Origin: Streptomyces sp. AC512_CC834
GTDB taxonomy: Bacteria > Actinomycetota > Actinomycetes > Streptomycetales > Streptomycetaceae
DNA length: 64,000 nucleotides
Reading direction: 5' to 3'
NCBI RefSeq assembly: GCF_019049325.1
Contig: NZ_JAGMUO010000097.1
Coordinates: forward strand, 496,001-560,000
Below are positions 34,639 to 42,055 of this stretch, piece by piece. The stretch's first letter is position 1; the number at the start of each line of letters is the position of its first letter. The notes beneath the pieces are model-generated. The model was not told the origin of the DNA. It saw only the letters and a program-made list of their open reading frames with translations, and searched no databases. The translations under genes were made by a program, and so were the position numbers.

Positions 34639-34692
34639 GCTATCGCTACTTTCTTTCGTTAGAGACTCTAACTCGCGCGATTGGCGATAGCA
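34639..34692 (-). promoter_or_regulatory. Promoter overlapped by a 15-bp palindromic operator
   Basis: Palindrome GTTAGAG-A-CTCTAAC (34658-34672), flanked by outer arms GCTATCGC (34639-34646) and GCGATAGC (34684-34691). On the minus strand TTGCTA (34692-34687), a 17-base spacer, TAGAGT (34669-34664) form a promoter for the epimerase gene whose -10 lies inside the palindrome. Confidence 0.65.
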
Positions 34693-34759
34693 AGAGGAGG
34701 GGCGGTCGGGAGGCATAGGCTCGACGGCGAGGATCACGTCAGGAGGAGGGCCGTACGCC

Positions 34760-35245
34760 ATGGTCGTGAGGGACACCGAACTGCCGCACCTGCGCCGTTG
34801 CGTGGAGCTGGCGGCCGAGGCGCTGGAGGCGGGCGACGAGCCGTTCGGGTCGGTGCTGGTGGGTGCGGACGGCACGGTGCTGGCCGAGGACCACAACCGA
34901 GTGGCCTCCGGCGACCGCACCCGTCACCCCGAGTTCGAGCTGGCTCGCTGGTCCGCCGCCCACCTGACCCCCGAGGAGCGGGCCGCGGCCACGGTGTACA
35001 CGTCCGGCGAGCACTGCCCGATGTGCGCCGCCGCCCATGCGTGGGTGGGCCTGGGGCGCATCGTGTACGTCGCGTCCTCGGAGCAACTGGTCGGCTGGCT
35101 CGAGGAGTTGAGCGTCCCGGCACCGCCGGTACGGGCGCTGGCGGTGCACGAGGTGGCGCCCGGCGTGACGGTGGAGGGCCCGGTGCCGCAACTCACCGGG
35201 GAGATCCACGCGTTGCACCGGCGCTTCCACGGGGGACGCGCCTGA
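34760..35245 (+). CDS. Nucleoside deaminase of the CDA superfamily
   Basis: A 161-residue zinc deaminase: HPEFE (usually HAE, catalytic Glu retained) and SGEHCPMCAAAH (PCxxC-type zinc cysteines). Closest in style to guanine deaminase/TadA-like cytosolic proteins; the base substrate is not determined. AGGAGGAGGG lies upstream of ATG 34760. Confidence 0.88.
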   Translation: MVVRDTELPHLRRCVELAAEALEAGDEPFGSVLVGADGTVLAEDHNRVASGDRTRHPEFELARWSAAHLTPEERAAATVYTSGEHCPMCAAAHAWVGLGRIVYVASSEQLVGWLEELSVPAPPVRALAVHEVAPGVTVEGPVPQLTGEIHALHRRFHGGRA

Positions 35246-35272
35246 TCCGGGAGCACGGGATGTGGTCGGCAG

Positions 35273-35301
35273 GGGTCGCCCGTCCGGGCCGCGGGCGACC
35301 C
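35273..35301 (+). terminator. Hairpin terminator after the deaminase gene
   Basis: Perfect 10-bp arms GGGTCGCCCG (35273-35282) and CGGGCGACCC (35292-35301), loop of nine, 27 bases after the stop. Confidence 0.75.
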
Positions 35302-35331
35302 GGCCATACCTCGCGGGGGCTGTGACCGCCG

Positions 35332-35375
35332 CTCGGTCAGCCCTCGGTCAGCCCTAGGTCATGCCTCGGTCAGCC
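35332..35375. repeat. 11-bp tandem repeat (four copies) across the chaplin stop codon
   Basis: CTCGGTCAGCC at 35332-35342, 35343-35353 and 35365-35375, with a variant CTAGGTCATGC at 35354-35364. TCA in the fourth copy (35370-35372) is the chaplin stop; each copy repeats that triplet. Confidence 0.85.
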
Positions 35376-36095
35376 CTCGGCGCCCGGTCGGAAACGCCGG
35401 TAGAGGACGGCTCCGCCCAGCACGAGTGCGGCACCGCCGGCGAGGACGGGCAGGGCCTGGTCCGCGCCGGTGTGGGCGAGGGACACCGATTCCCGCGGCG
35501 GGGCGGCGTGCGGGGAGGGTTCCGGCCCGGCGCGCTCCTCCTCGGGGGCGGGCGGCTCCGGCTCCGCGGGGGGCCGTACGGGCTCTGGCTGGTCGCCGGA
35601 CGTGTTCGTCGACTCGTTGCCGACGGCCGGGTTGCCGATGCCGACCACGTTGACGCTGTTGCCGCTGACGTTCACCGGGAGGTGCACGGGCAACTGCACC
35701 CCGTTGCCGGAGAGCACGCCCGGCGAATCCTTTCCGCTCCCCTCGGCGACCGCGCCGCCGGACGTGTCCCGGGACGCCTCCCGGGACGTACCGCCCGGGG
35801 CCCCCGTCTCCTGGTGCGACGCGCCCGTCGAGGCGGCCTCGCCCCCGGTGTTGGCGCAGCCGTTGCCCGCGGCCGGGTTGAGGAGCCCCACCACGTTCAC
35901 GGTGTTGCCGCACACGTTGACCGGCACGTCCACCGGGAGCTGGACGGTGTTGCCGGAGATCAGCCCGGGTGAACCGGCCGCGGAGCCGTCGGCGCCGGCA
36001 CCGTCGGACGCGAACGCCGCGTACGCCGGCATGGTCACGGCCAGCGCGCCTGACGCGGCGACGGCGAGCACACCGTTTCGGGTATCCCTTCTCAT
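35370..36095 (-). CDS. Long chaplin with two chaplin domains and sortase signal
   Basis: A 241-residue secreted protein. A signal peptide (NGVLAVAASGALAVTMPAYA) is followed by chaplin domain 1 (SPGLISGNTVQLPVDVPVNV, with Cys in VCGNT and NGCAN), a spacer, and domain 2 (SPGVLSGNGVQLPVHLPVNV). A Pro/Glu linker, sorting signal LAHTG, hydrophobic helix and RRF tail close it. Long chaplins are anchored to the wall by sortase and help coat aerial hyphae. Domain 2 has lost both cysteines. A BldN-like promoter lies upstream. Confidence 0.93.
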   Translation of the reverse strand: MRRDTRNGVLAVAASGALAVTMPAYAAFASDGAGADGSAAGSPGLISGNTVQLPVDVPVNVCGNTVNVVGLLNPAAGNGCANTGGEAASTGASHQETGAPGGTSREASRDTSGGAVAEGSGKDSPGVLSGNGVQLPVHLPVNVSGNSVNVVGIGNPAVGNESTNTSGDQPEPVRPPAEPEPPAPEEERAGPEPSPHAAPPRESVSLAHTGADQALPVLAGGAALVLGGAVLYRRFRPGAEG

Positions 36096-36145
36096 GAGGT
36101 TCCCTGCCTTCCAGACATGGTCGCGGGCAGTCGCCCGCACCGGTT

Positions 36146-36173
36146 AAAACGCGGGCGCACCATCCGAGTTATG
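36146..36173 (-). promoter_or_regulatory. SigBldN-like promoter of the chaplin gene
   Basis: On the minus strand CATAAC (36173-36168), 16 bases, CGTTTT (36151-36146). The S. venezuelae BldN consensus recalled is CGTAAC-N16-CGTTGA; the match is 5/6 and 4/6 with exact spacing. Chaplins are known BldN targets. Confidence 0.55.
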
Positions 36174-36277
36174 GCTTATCGGCCTTTCACCCCATCGAGT
36201 GGGCGGTTCATCGAACAAGCGGCGCCTGAGCCCGCACTCCCGCACCGACCCGCCGCCCGACGGGCCACGGGCCACGG

Positions 36278-36317
36278 CGCCCGCAGGCGCCCGGAGGCGC
36301 CCGGAGGCGCCCGGCGC
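36278..36317. repeat. 10-bp tandem repeat (four units)
   Basis: GCGCCCGCAG, GCGCCCGGAG, GCGCCCGGAG, GCGCCCGGCG between the chaplin and the peptidase gene. Confidence 0.6.
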
Positions 36318-36383
36318 GGAGCCCGCTTATGGTGAGCGAGGGCGCCGACCACCGGTCAGCGACGGGGCGCCCTGGAGGCATCG

Positions 36384-38042
36384 ATGCAGGCCAAGCTGTC
36401 GACTCCGCCCTCGGTCCGGCGTTGCGCGGTCACCGGAGCGCTCGGGCTGGCCCTGCTGGGCGCGGGGCTGCCCGCCGCACTCGCGCGGAACGCCGGGCCC
36501 GACCTGTCCCGGTTCTACGACCAGAAGATCACATGGTCGGCGTGCGAGGGCATGGAGATGCCGAAGGACCTGCAGTGCGGCAAGGTCACCGTCCCCCTCG
36601 ACTACGAGCGGCCGGGTGGCAAGACCCTCGACGTGGCCCTCGCCCGGTACCGGGCGACCGGCGACTCGCGGGGCTCGGTGCTGCTGAACTTCGGCGGTCC
36701 GGGCGGTTCCGGTGTGAACGAACTCGCTGCCGGGGGCAAGGAGTTCATGCACCTCACCAACGGCTACGACGTGGTCACCTTCGATCCCCGGGGCGTCGGC
36801 CGCTCCTCCCCGGTCTCCTGCGGCCCGGCCACCCTGAAGATCATGGAGGCGACCGACGGGGACGAGGGGATGGCCGACCCCGGGGACGTGCTGAAGCGGC
36901 TGCGGGACGCGGCGGCCGAGTGCGCGAAGTACTCCGGACCCGTGCTGCCCCACATAGGCACCGTCGACGCCGCGCGCGACATGGACGTGATGCGCCGGGC
37001 ACTCGGCGACGACCGGCTCAACTACCTGGGCTTCTCCTACGGAACCCGGCTGGGCGCGGTGTACGCCGCCCAGTTCCCGGACAAGGTCGGCCGGATGGTG
37101 CTGGACGGCGTGGACACGCTGACCGAACCGCTGTCCGAGCAGGGACTGGCCGGTGCGCGGGGGCAGCAGACGGCGCTGGAGAACTTCCTCGACTGGTGCG
37201 TCGAGGACATCGCCTGCCCGTTCGGCCAGGACGCCCGCGGCGCCCGCGAGCAGGTCGTGCGGCTCGTCGCCTCCCTCGACTCCGACCCCGTGCCGTCGGC
37301 CTTCGGCGAGCCGTTCTCCGGGCAGGACATGGTCGGCGCCATCGGTCAGGCGCTGTACAGCCAGGAGCTGTGGCCGTCGCTGGAGCGGGCGCTCGCGCAA
37401 CTGCTCGAGGACGGTGACACCAGCGGCCTCGAGGGCTTCTCGTCCGGCGGCGTCACCTTCCCGGTGCGTGAGCCGGTCCGCGAGCCGGTCCGCGAGCCGG
37501 TCCGCGAGCCGGTCCGCGAGCGGGTGCGCGCACCGGGCCGCGAGGACAAGGGCGCCGGTCTGACCGACGAGGAGGACATCCCCATGGACAACCTTCCGGC
37601 CGCCCTGATGGCGATCAACTGCGCGGACGACCCCGACCGTCCCTCCGCCGGCCAGGTCACCGAGTCCCTGGGCCGACTGCGCGCACGGTACGAGGAGGCG
37701 TCGCCGGTCTTCGGCCGGTACCGGCTCACCCAGGTGCTCATGTGCTACGGCCGCCCCAAGGGCACCGACTACATCCGGGACGACGTGAAGGACCTCGACA
37801 CCGCCAAGATGCTTCTCGTCGGCACCCGCGGCGACCCGGCGACGCCGTACCGCTGGACGACGGAGACGGCCGACCGGCTCGGTCCCTCCGCCGTGGTCCT
37901 GGACAACCGGGGCGAGGGACACACCGGCTACGCGTCCTCCGAGTGCGTGCACCGCAAGGTCGACGACTTCCTGCTGTACGGCTCCCTGCCGCCCGACGGC
38001 AGCTCCTGCGGCTCCGAGTCCGCCGGGGACGAGTCCGAGTGA
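36384..38042 (+). CDS. Secreted alpha/beta hydrolase, S33 tripeptidyl-aminopeptidase type
   Basis: A 552-residue protein. Signal-like N-terminus (RRCAVTGALGLALLGAGLPA), then an alpha/beta hydrolase: oxyanion loop NFGGPGGSG, nucleophile GFSYGTRLG, Asp in GTRGDPATPY and His in GEGHTGY. This is the SlpD/SlpE/Tap-like family that removes tripeptides from extracellular protein N-termini. Within a lid region at 37461-37520 a 12-bp unit encodes repeated Val-Arg-Glu-Pro. A variable patch there does not disturb the catalytic frame. Confidence 0.9.
   Translation: MQAKLSTPPSVRRCAVTGALGLALLGAGLPAALARNAGPDLSRFYDQKITWSACEGMEMPKDLQCGKVTVPLDYERPGGKTLDVALARYRATGDSRGSVLLNFGGPGGSGVNELAAGGKEFMHLTNGYDVVTFDPRGVGRSSPVSCGPATLKIMEATDGDEGMADPGDVLKRLRDAAAECAKYSGPVLPHIGTVDAARDMDVMRRALGDDRLNYLGFSYGTRLGAVYAAQFPDKVGRMVLDGVDTLTEPLSEQGLAGARGQQTALENFLDWCVEDIACPFGQDARGAREQVVRLVASLDSDPVPSAFGEPFSGQDMVGAIGQALYSQELWPSLERALAQLLEDGDTSGLEGFSSGGVTFPVREPVREPVREPVREPVRERVRAPGREDKGAGLTDEEDIPMDNLPAALMAINCADDPDRPSAGQVTESLGRLRARYEEASPVFGRYRLTQVLMCYGRPKGTDYIRDDVKDLDTAKMLLVGTRGDPATPYRWTTETADRLGPSAVVLDNRGEGHTGYASSECVHRKVDDFLLYGSLPPDGSSCGSESAGDESE
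37463..37518 (+). repeat. 12-bp in-frame minisatellite encoding (VREP)n
   Basis: About four and a half units of GTCCGCGAGCCG (first written GTGCGTGAGCCG) give VREP four times and end in VRERV. Reading frame is kept. Confidence 0.85.
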
Positions 38043-38071
38043 GCGGTCGACCACGGCGCATGACCGATACG

Positions 38072-38107
38072 CCCAACATGCCCAACATGCCCAACATGCC
38101 CAACGGT
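38072..38107 (+). promoter_or_regulatory. 9-bp iteron array in the promoter of the baeRF3-like gene
   Basis: CCCAACATG three times exactly (38072-38080, 38081-38089, 38090-38098) and a partial fourth (CCCAACGGT, 38099-38107), immediately before the -10 TATCGT (38110-38115). It covers the -35 region. Confidence 0.6.
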
Positions 38108-38109
38108 TC

Positions 38110-38124
38110 TATCGTTCTGACATG
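38110..38124 (+). promoter_or_regulatory. Leaderless promoter element of the baeRF3-like gene
   Basis: TATCGT (38110-38115), six bases, ATG 38122. Confidence 0.6.
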
Positions 38125-39216
38125 GAGCACGATCTGAGTCCCGCCACCCTCGCCGAACTGCGGCGACCCCGTCCGTATCCGGCCGTGTCCGTGCTGACGC
38201 CCACGCACCGCCGCGAACCGGACAACGCCCAGGACCGCGTCCGGCTGCGCAACGTGGTCGCCGCGGCCAAGAAGCAGCTCGAGGACGATCCCGCGGTCAG
38301 CCGCGAACACCGCACGGAGGTGTCCCGCGAGCTCGACCGGGCCCTCGCCGAGATCGACCTGACGTACGCCGAGGACGGCCTGGCGATCTTCGCCGCTCCC
38401 GGTGAGCACCAGGTCTGGACACTCGCCCGCGCCGTGCCCGAGCGCGTGATCCTCTCGGACACCTTCCTGACCCGCAACCTCGTCGCCGCGCAGGCCGCCG
38501 AGCGGCCGTTCTGGGTCCTCTCGGTCGCCGCCGACCGCGTCAAGCTCTGGAGCGGCGGCGCGGGCCGGGTCGTCGAGGAACACCTCGGCGGCTTCCCGCT
38601 CGACCGGCCCGCGGAGGACTTCGACCCCGAACGCCAGGAACGGATCGGCGACGCGCCGAGCACCTTCCGGGACGAGGGGACCCGCAAGTTCCTGCGCGAC
38701 GCCGACGCGGCGATGGGAAAGGTCCTGCGCGCGCATCCGCGGCCGCTGTACGTCACCGGCCCCGAGCCCGCACTGTCCCTGTTCGACGAGGCGGGCGTAC
38801 TCGCCGCGGACGCGACGCTCGTCCCGCACGGAGGGCTCGCGCACGGCACCGCCGAGGCGGTGTGGCAGGCGGTGCGGCCTGTCCTCGACAACGAGGCGCG
38901 CGGGGCCGTCGAGGCGGTGGCCAGGGAGCTGGACGCGGCCCGCGGGCGCAAGGACTTCGCGGCCGGGGTCGACGAGCTGTGGGAGAACGCCCACACGGGC
39001 CGCGTCCGGCTGCTGGCCGTCGAGGAGAACTTCAAGGTGACGATGCGAGACGACGGCGACCATCTGGTCCCGGCGGACAGCGGCGACCTCGACGCCCGCC
39101 AGGACATCGTGGACGAGATCGTCGAGCAGTGCCTGGAGACCGGCGCCGAGGTCCGCTTCGTGCCGGACGGCGCGCTCGGGGACGCGGCCGGCATCGCGGG
39201 CGTGCTGCGGTACTGA
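38122..39216 (+). CDS. baeRF3-like (bacterial release-factor-1 family 3) protein
   Basis: A 364-residue protein matching the bacterial archaeo-eukaryotic release-factor-like family 3: VSVLTPTHRREPDNAQDRVR, EDGLAIFAAPGEHQVWTL, FWVLSVAADRVKLWSGG, then a C-terminal VDEIVEQCLETGAEVRFV. These proteins are predicted to act on ribosomes or tRNA; none in Streptomyces has a fixed role known to me. The start is leaderless behind TATCGT. Confidence 0.85.
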   Translation: MEHDLSPATLAELRRPRPYPAVSVLTPTHRREPDNAQDRVRLRNVVAAAKKQLEDDPAVSREHRTEVSRELDRALAEIDLTYAEDGLAIFAAPGEHQVWTLARAVPERVILSDTFLTRNLVAAQAAERPFWVLSVAADRVKLWSGGAGRVVEEHLGGFPLDRPAEDFDPERQERIGDAPSTFRDEGTRKFLRDADAAMGKVLRAHPRPLYVTGPEPALSLFDEAGVLAADATLVPHGGLAHGTAEAVWQAVRPVLDNEARGAVEAVARELDAARGRKDFAAGVDELWENAHTGRVRLLAVEENFKVTMRDDGDHLVPADSGDLDARQDIVDEIVEQCLETGAEVRFVPDGALGDAAGIAGVLRY

Positions 39217-39331
39217 CGCGCGACGCGGCGGACGGGAACCGCTCCCCTCTTGACGGGCGTGAAAGCCTGTTCGCCGTACACGTACCCGCTGCTCGTGGGT
39301 GCGCGGCGGACGACGAAGGAGCGGGCGGAGC

Positions 39332-40354
39332 GTGAGCGGACTTCTGGGTGTGGCGGTCCTGGGCGCCGGACACATGGGCGCGGACCATGTACGACGTCTC
39401 GACCGGGTGGTGAGCGGCGCCCGGGTCGCCGCGGTGGCGGACCCGGACTCCGAGCGGGCGAAGGCGGCCGTGGGCGGGATCGGCGGGGTCGTCGTGCACA
39501 CGGACGTCGAGGCCGCGCTGGACGCGCCGGGCGTCGAGGCCGTTCTGGTCGCCTCGCCCGGCGAGGCCCACGAGGAGGCACTGCTCGCCGCCTTCGCGCG
39601 GGGGCTGCCGGTCCTGTGCGAGAAGCCGATGGTGCCGGATTCCGCGGGCGCGCTGCGCGTGGTGGAGGCGGAGGCGCGCCTCGGCAGGAGGCTGGCGCAG
39701 ATCGGGTTCATGCGGCGGTACGACGCCGAGTACCAGCGGCTGAAGTCCCTCCTGGACGGCGGGCGGCTGGGCCGGCCGCTGATGCTGCACTGCGTGCACC
39801 GCAACGTCTCCTCTCCGCCGCACTTCACCTCGGCGATGCTGCTCAGCAGCTCCGTGTCGCACGAGATCGACGCGGCCCGCTGGCTGCTCGGGCAGGAGCT
39901 GTCCGCGGTGAGCGTGCTGCGGCCGCGGCCGTCGGCGGGCGCACCGAAGGGCCTGCAGGATCCGCAGTTCGTGGTCTTCGAGACCGAGGGCGGTGCCCTG
40001 GTGGACGTGGAGGTCTTCGTCAACTGCGGCTTCGGCTACGAGGTGCGGTGCGAGGCGGTCTGCGAGGCGGGCAGCGCCCGGATCGGGGACGCGCGCACCA
40101 TGGTGGTGACGGCGGCGGGCGCCGCCACGGAGGAGGTGCCGCAGGACTACCTCGTACGGTTCGCGGACGCCTACGACCGCCAGGTGCAGACCTGGGTGGA
40201 CGCCACCCGGCGGGGCCGGGTCACCGGTCCGGGCTCCTGGGACGGGTACGCCGCCTCCGCGGTCGCCGAGGCCGGGGTGCGGGCGCTGGAGACGGGGGCG
40301 CGCACGCCCGTCGAACTGGCCCCCCGTCCGGCGCTGCACGACGACCCCGCATAG
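39332..40354 (+). CDS. Gfo/Idh/MocA family oxidoreductase
   Basis: A 340-residue NAD(P)-dependent dehydrogenase. The Rossmann loop is VAVLGAGHMGADHVRRL, VLCEKPM carries the conserved Lys of the EKP motif, and SSVSHEIDAARWLLG carries the catalytic-type His. It resembles myo-inositol 2-dehydrogenase and related sugar dehydrogenases; substrate unknown. GTG 39332. The stop TAG lies inside a direct repeat. Confidence 0.9.
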   Translation: MSGLLGVAVLGAGHMGADHVRRLDRVVSGARVAAVADPDSERAKAAVGGIGGVVVHTDVEAALDAPGVEAVLVASPGEAHEEALLAAFARGLPVLCEKPMVPDSAGALRVVEAEARLGRRLAQIGFMRRYDAEYQRLKSLLDGGRLGRPLMLHCVHRNVSSPPHFTSAMLLSSSVSHEIDAARWLLGQELSAVSVLRPRPSAGAPKGLQDPQFVVFETEGGALVDVEVFVNCGFGYEVRCEAVCEAGSARIGDARTMVVTAAGAATEEVPQDYLVRFADAYDRQVQTWVDATRRGRVTGPGSWDGYAASAVAEAGVRALETGARTPVELAPRPALHDDPA

Positions 40355-40386
40355 AACAAGGGTCCACACATAGAACAAGAGTCCAC
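40351..40386. repeat. 17-bp direct repeat containing a stop codon
   Basis: ATAGAACAAGGGTCCAC at 40351-40367 and a one-mismatch copy at 40370-40386. The first copy holds the TAG stop (40352-40354). Confidence 0.85.
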
Positions 40387-40645
40387 CGAACACCAGGGCG
40401 ACGATGCTGCCGGGCCCGACGGCCCCTCAAGTCCCGTAGGAGACCTACGACTTGCTCTGGGTGTCGGGCATGCCGGACGCGTAGTGAAGTCGCACCGGGA
40501 AGACTGTGGCATATGCCGGAAGCACCACCGTATCGTGTGTTGCCAAATCCCTTACGGGGCGTCGCGGGCTGTGCAACAGTCGTAACGGTCCTTCCGCGGG
40601 CCTCGGTTCCGTCCTGGTCGTACCGTCAGCACATCGGAGTGCGTC

Positions 40646-41995
40646 ATGTCGTCCCATCCCTCCGCGGACCACCCGGCCGCCCGGCCCCCGGGGCACGGCC
40701 CGGTCGAGGCCCTCATATCGCAGGCGCGGCGACTGCGGGGCGACGTGGACGCGGTACGGCGGGACAGCCAGGACGACGCGACCGACTCCCGGGGACGCTG
40801 GCAGCGCGCTCTGTACGACCTGGCGTTGCATCAACTCACCGATCTAGACGCGCACTTGGCTCAGCTCCGAGACGGTCCCGCACCCGCGCCCCGGCACGAC
40901 TCACTGCTCAGCCGGGTCGGCAGCGCGGAGTGGAACCTGCTCACCGACGAGGCCGAGTGGTCCGCAGAGCTCTTCCGGATCCTGGGCCGCGACCCCGCGT
41001 CCGTCCCGCTCAGCCTCGACGAACTCCCGTCCCTGGTACCGGCCGAGGACCGCCCGAAACTGACGTCGATGGTCACGGACTGTCTCGTCGACGCCCGGCC
41101 CATCGACGGCGAGTTCCGCGTCGTGCGCCCCGACGGCGCCGTCCGCACCGTGCACATGATGGGTGAGCCGATGCTCGACGCGGACGGCAGCACCGCCTCG
41201 ATGTGGGCGGTACTGCGGGACGTCAGCGAACTGCGCCGCAGTCAGCGGGCGGTGAGCGACACCCAGGACTCCCTGCGGAACTCTCCGCGGCGGGCGGACT
41301 CCGGGCAACGGCCCGTGGCCGAACCGGAGGAGGCCGTGCCGCCGCCCTGGCACGGCCTCCTCCGGTTCCCGCACCGGGGACGGCCGGGCCTGGACCTGGC
41401 CGCCGGGTACCTTGCGCCGGCCTCTTCGGCCTCGACGGTCCACGCGTCGGGGTACGGCGGCTGGTACGACGCGTGTCCACTCGCCGGCGACGAGACCCTG
41501 CTCAGCGTCGGCGACCTCGGCTGTCCGGAGCCCCCGGAGCCCGACGGGGCGCACGGCCCAGCCTTGCTGATCGGCGCCCTGCGCGGCCTGGCGCTGGCGG
41601 GCACCCGGCCTGCTCAACTCCGGGCCGCGCTCGCCGGGTTGCTCGAGGCCACCGCCCTGCCACCGGTGCGCGACGCCGTGTACTGCGGCTACCGGCCGCT
41701 CACCCGCACGCTGACGTGGGCCCACGCCGGAAGCCCCGTCCCGCTGCTGTTCCGCGGCGAAACGGGGCGTGCGCTGTCCGGGCAGACCGAGGTGACCCTC
41801 GAATCCGGCGACCTGCTGCTCCTGCACACCGGCGCACTCGAACCGGCAGCGGTGGAGCACCTCCTCTCGCAGGCCCCCCGCCTGACCGGGGCGGACTGCC
41901 CGGCACAGGACGCCGTACGGACCGTGACGCGGCTGCTGGGTGAGTCTGGGTGTCAGGGGGACGCCTGCGTGCTGGTGGCCCGGGTGACGCCCTAG
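40646..41995 (+). CDS. PAS-domain protein with a degenerate SpoIIE/PP2C-like domain
   Basis: A 449-residue soluble protein. A coiled N-terminus is followed by a PAS domain (about 95-200: WSAELFRILGRDPASVPLSL, FRVVRPDGAVRTVHM, WAVLRDVSELRRS). The C-terminus resembles SpoIIE phosphatases, but the metal motifs are broken: GGDWYD is GGWYD, GDVxGHG is GDLGCPE, and the final DDxxxL is GDACVL. It may be a phosphatase-like sensor without activity. ATG 40646 has GGAG seven bases upstream. Confidence 0.8.
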   Translation: MSSHPSADHPAARPPGHGPVEALISQARRLRGDVDAVRRDSQDDATDSRGRWQRALYDLALHQLTDLDAHLAQLRDGPAPAPRHDSLLSRVGSAEWNLLTDEAEWSAELFRILGRDPASVPLSLDELPSLVPAEDRPKLTSMVTDCLVDARPIDGEFRVVRPDGAVRTVHMMGEPMLDADGSTASMWAVLRDVSELRRSQRAVSDTQDSLRNSPRRADSGQRPVAEPEEAVPPPWHGLLRFPHRGRPGLDLAAGYLAPASSASTVHASGYGGWYDACPLAGDETLLSVGDLGCPEPPEPDGAHGPALLIGALRGLALAGTRPAQLRAALAGLLEATALPPVRDAVYCGYRPLTRTLTWAHAGSPVPLLFRGETGRALSGQTEVTLESGDLLLLHTGALEPAAVEHLLSQAPRLTGADCPAQDAVRTVTRLLGESGCQGDACVLVARVTP

Positions 41996-42055
41996 TTCCC
42001 AGGCCTGCGGAGCGCCTCGCGCCCTGGGGTGCCCTGGGTCTGCGCTGGTCCTGCC

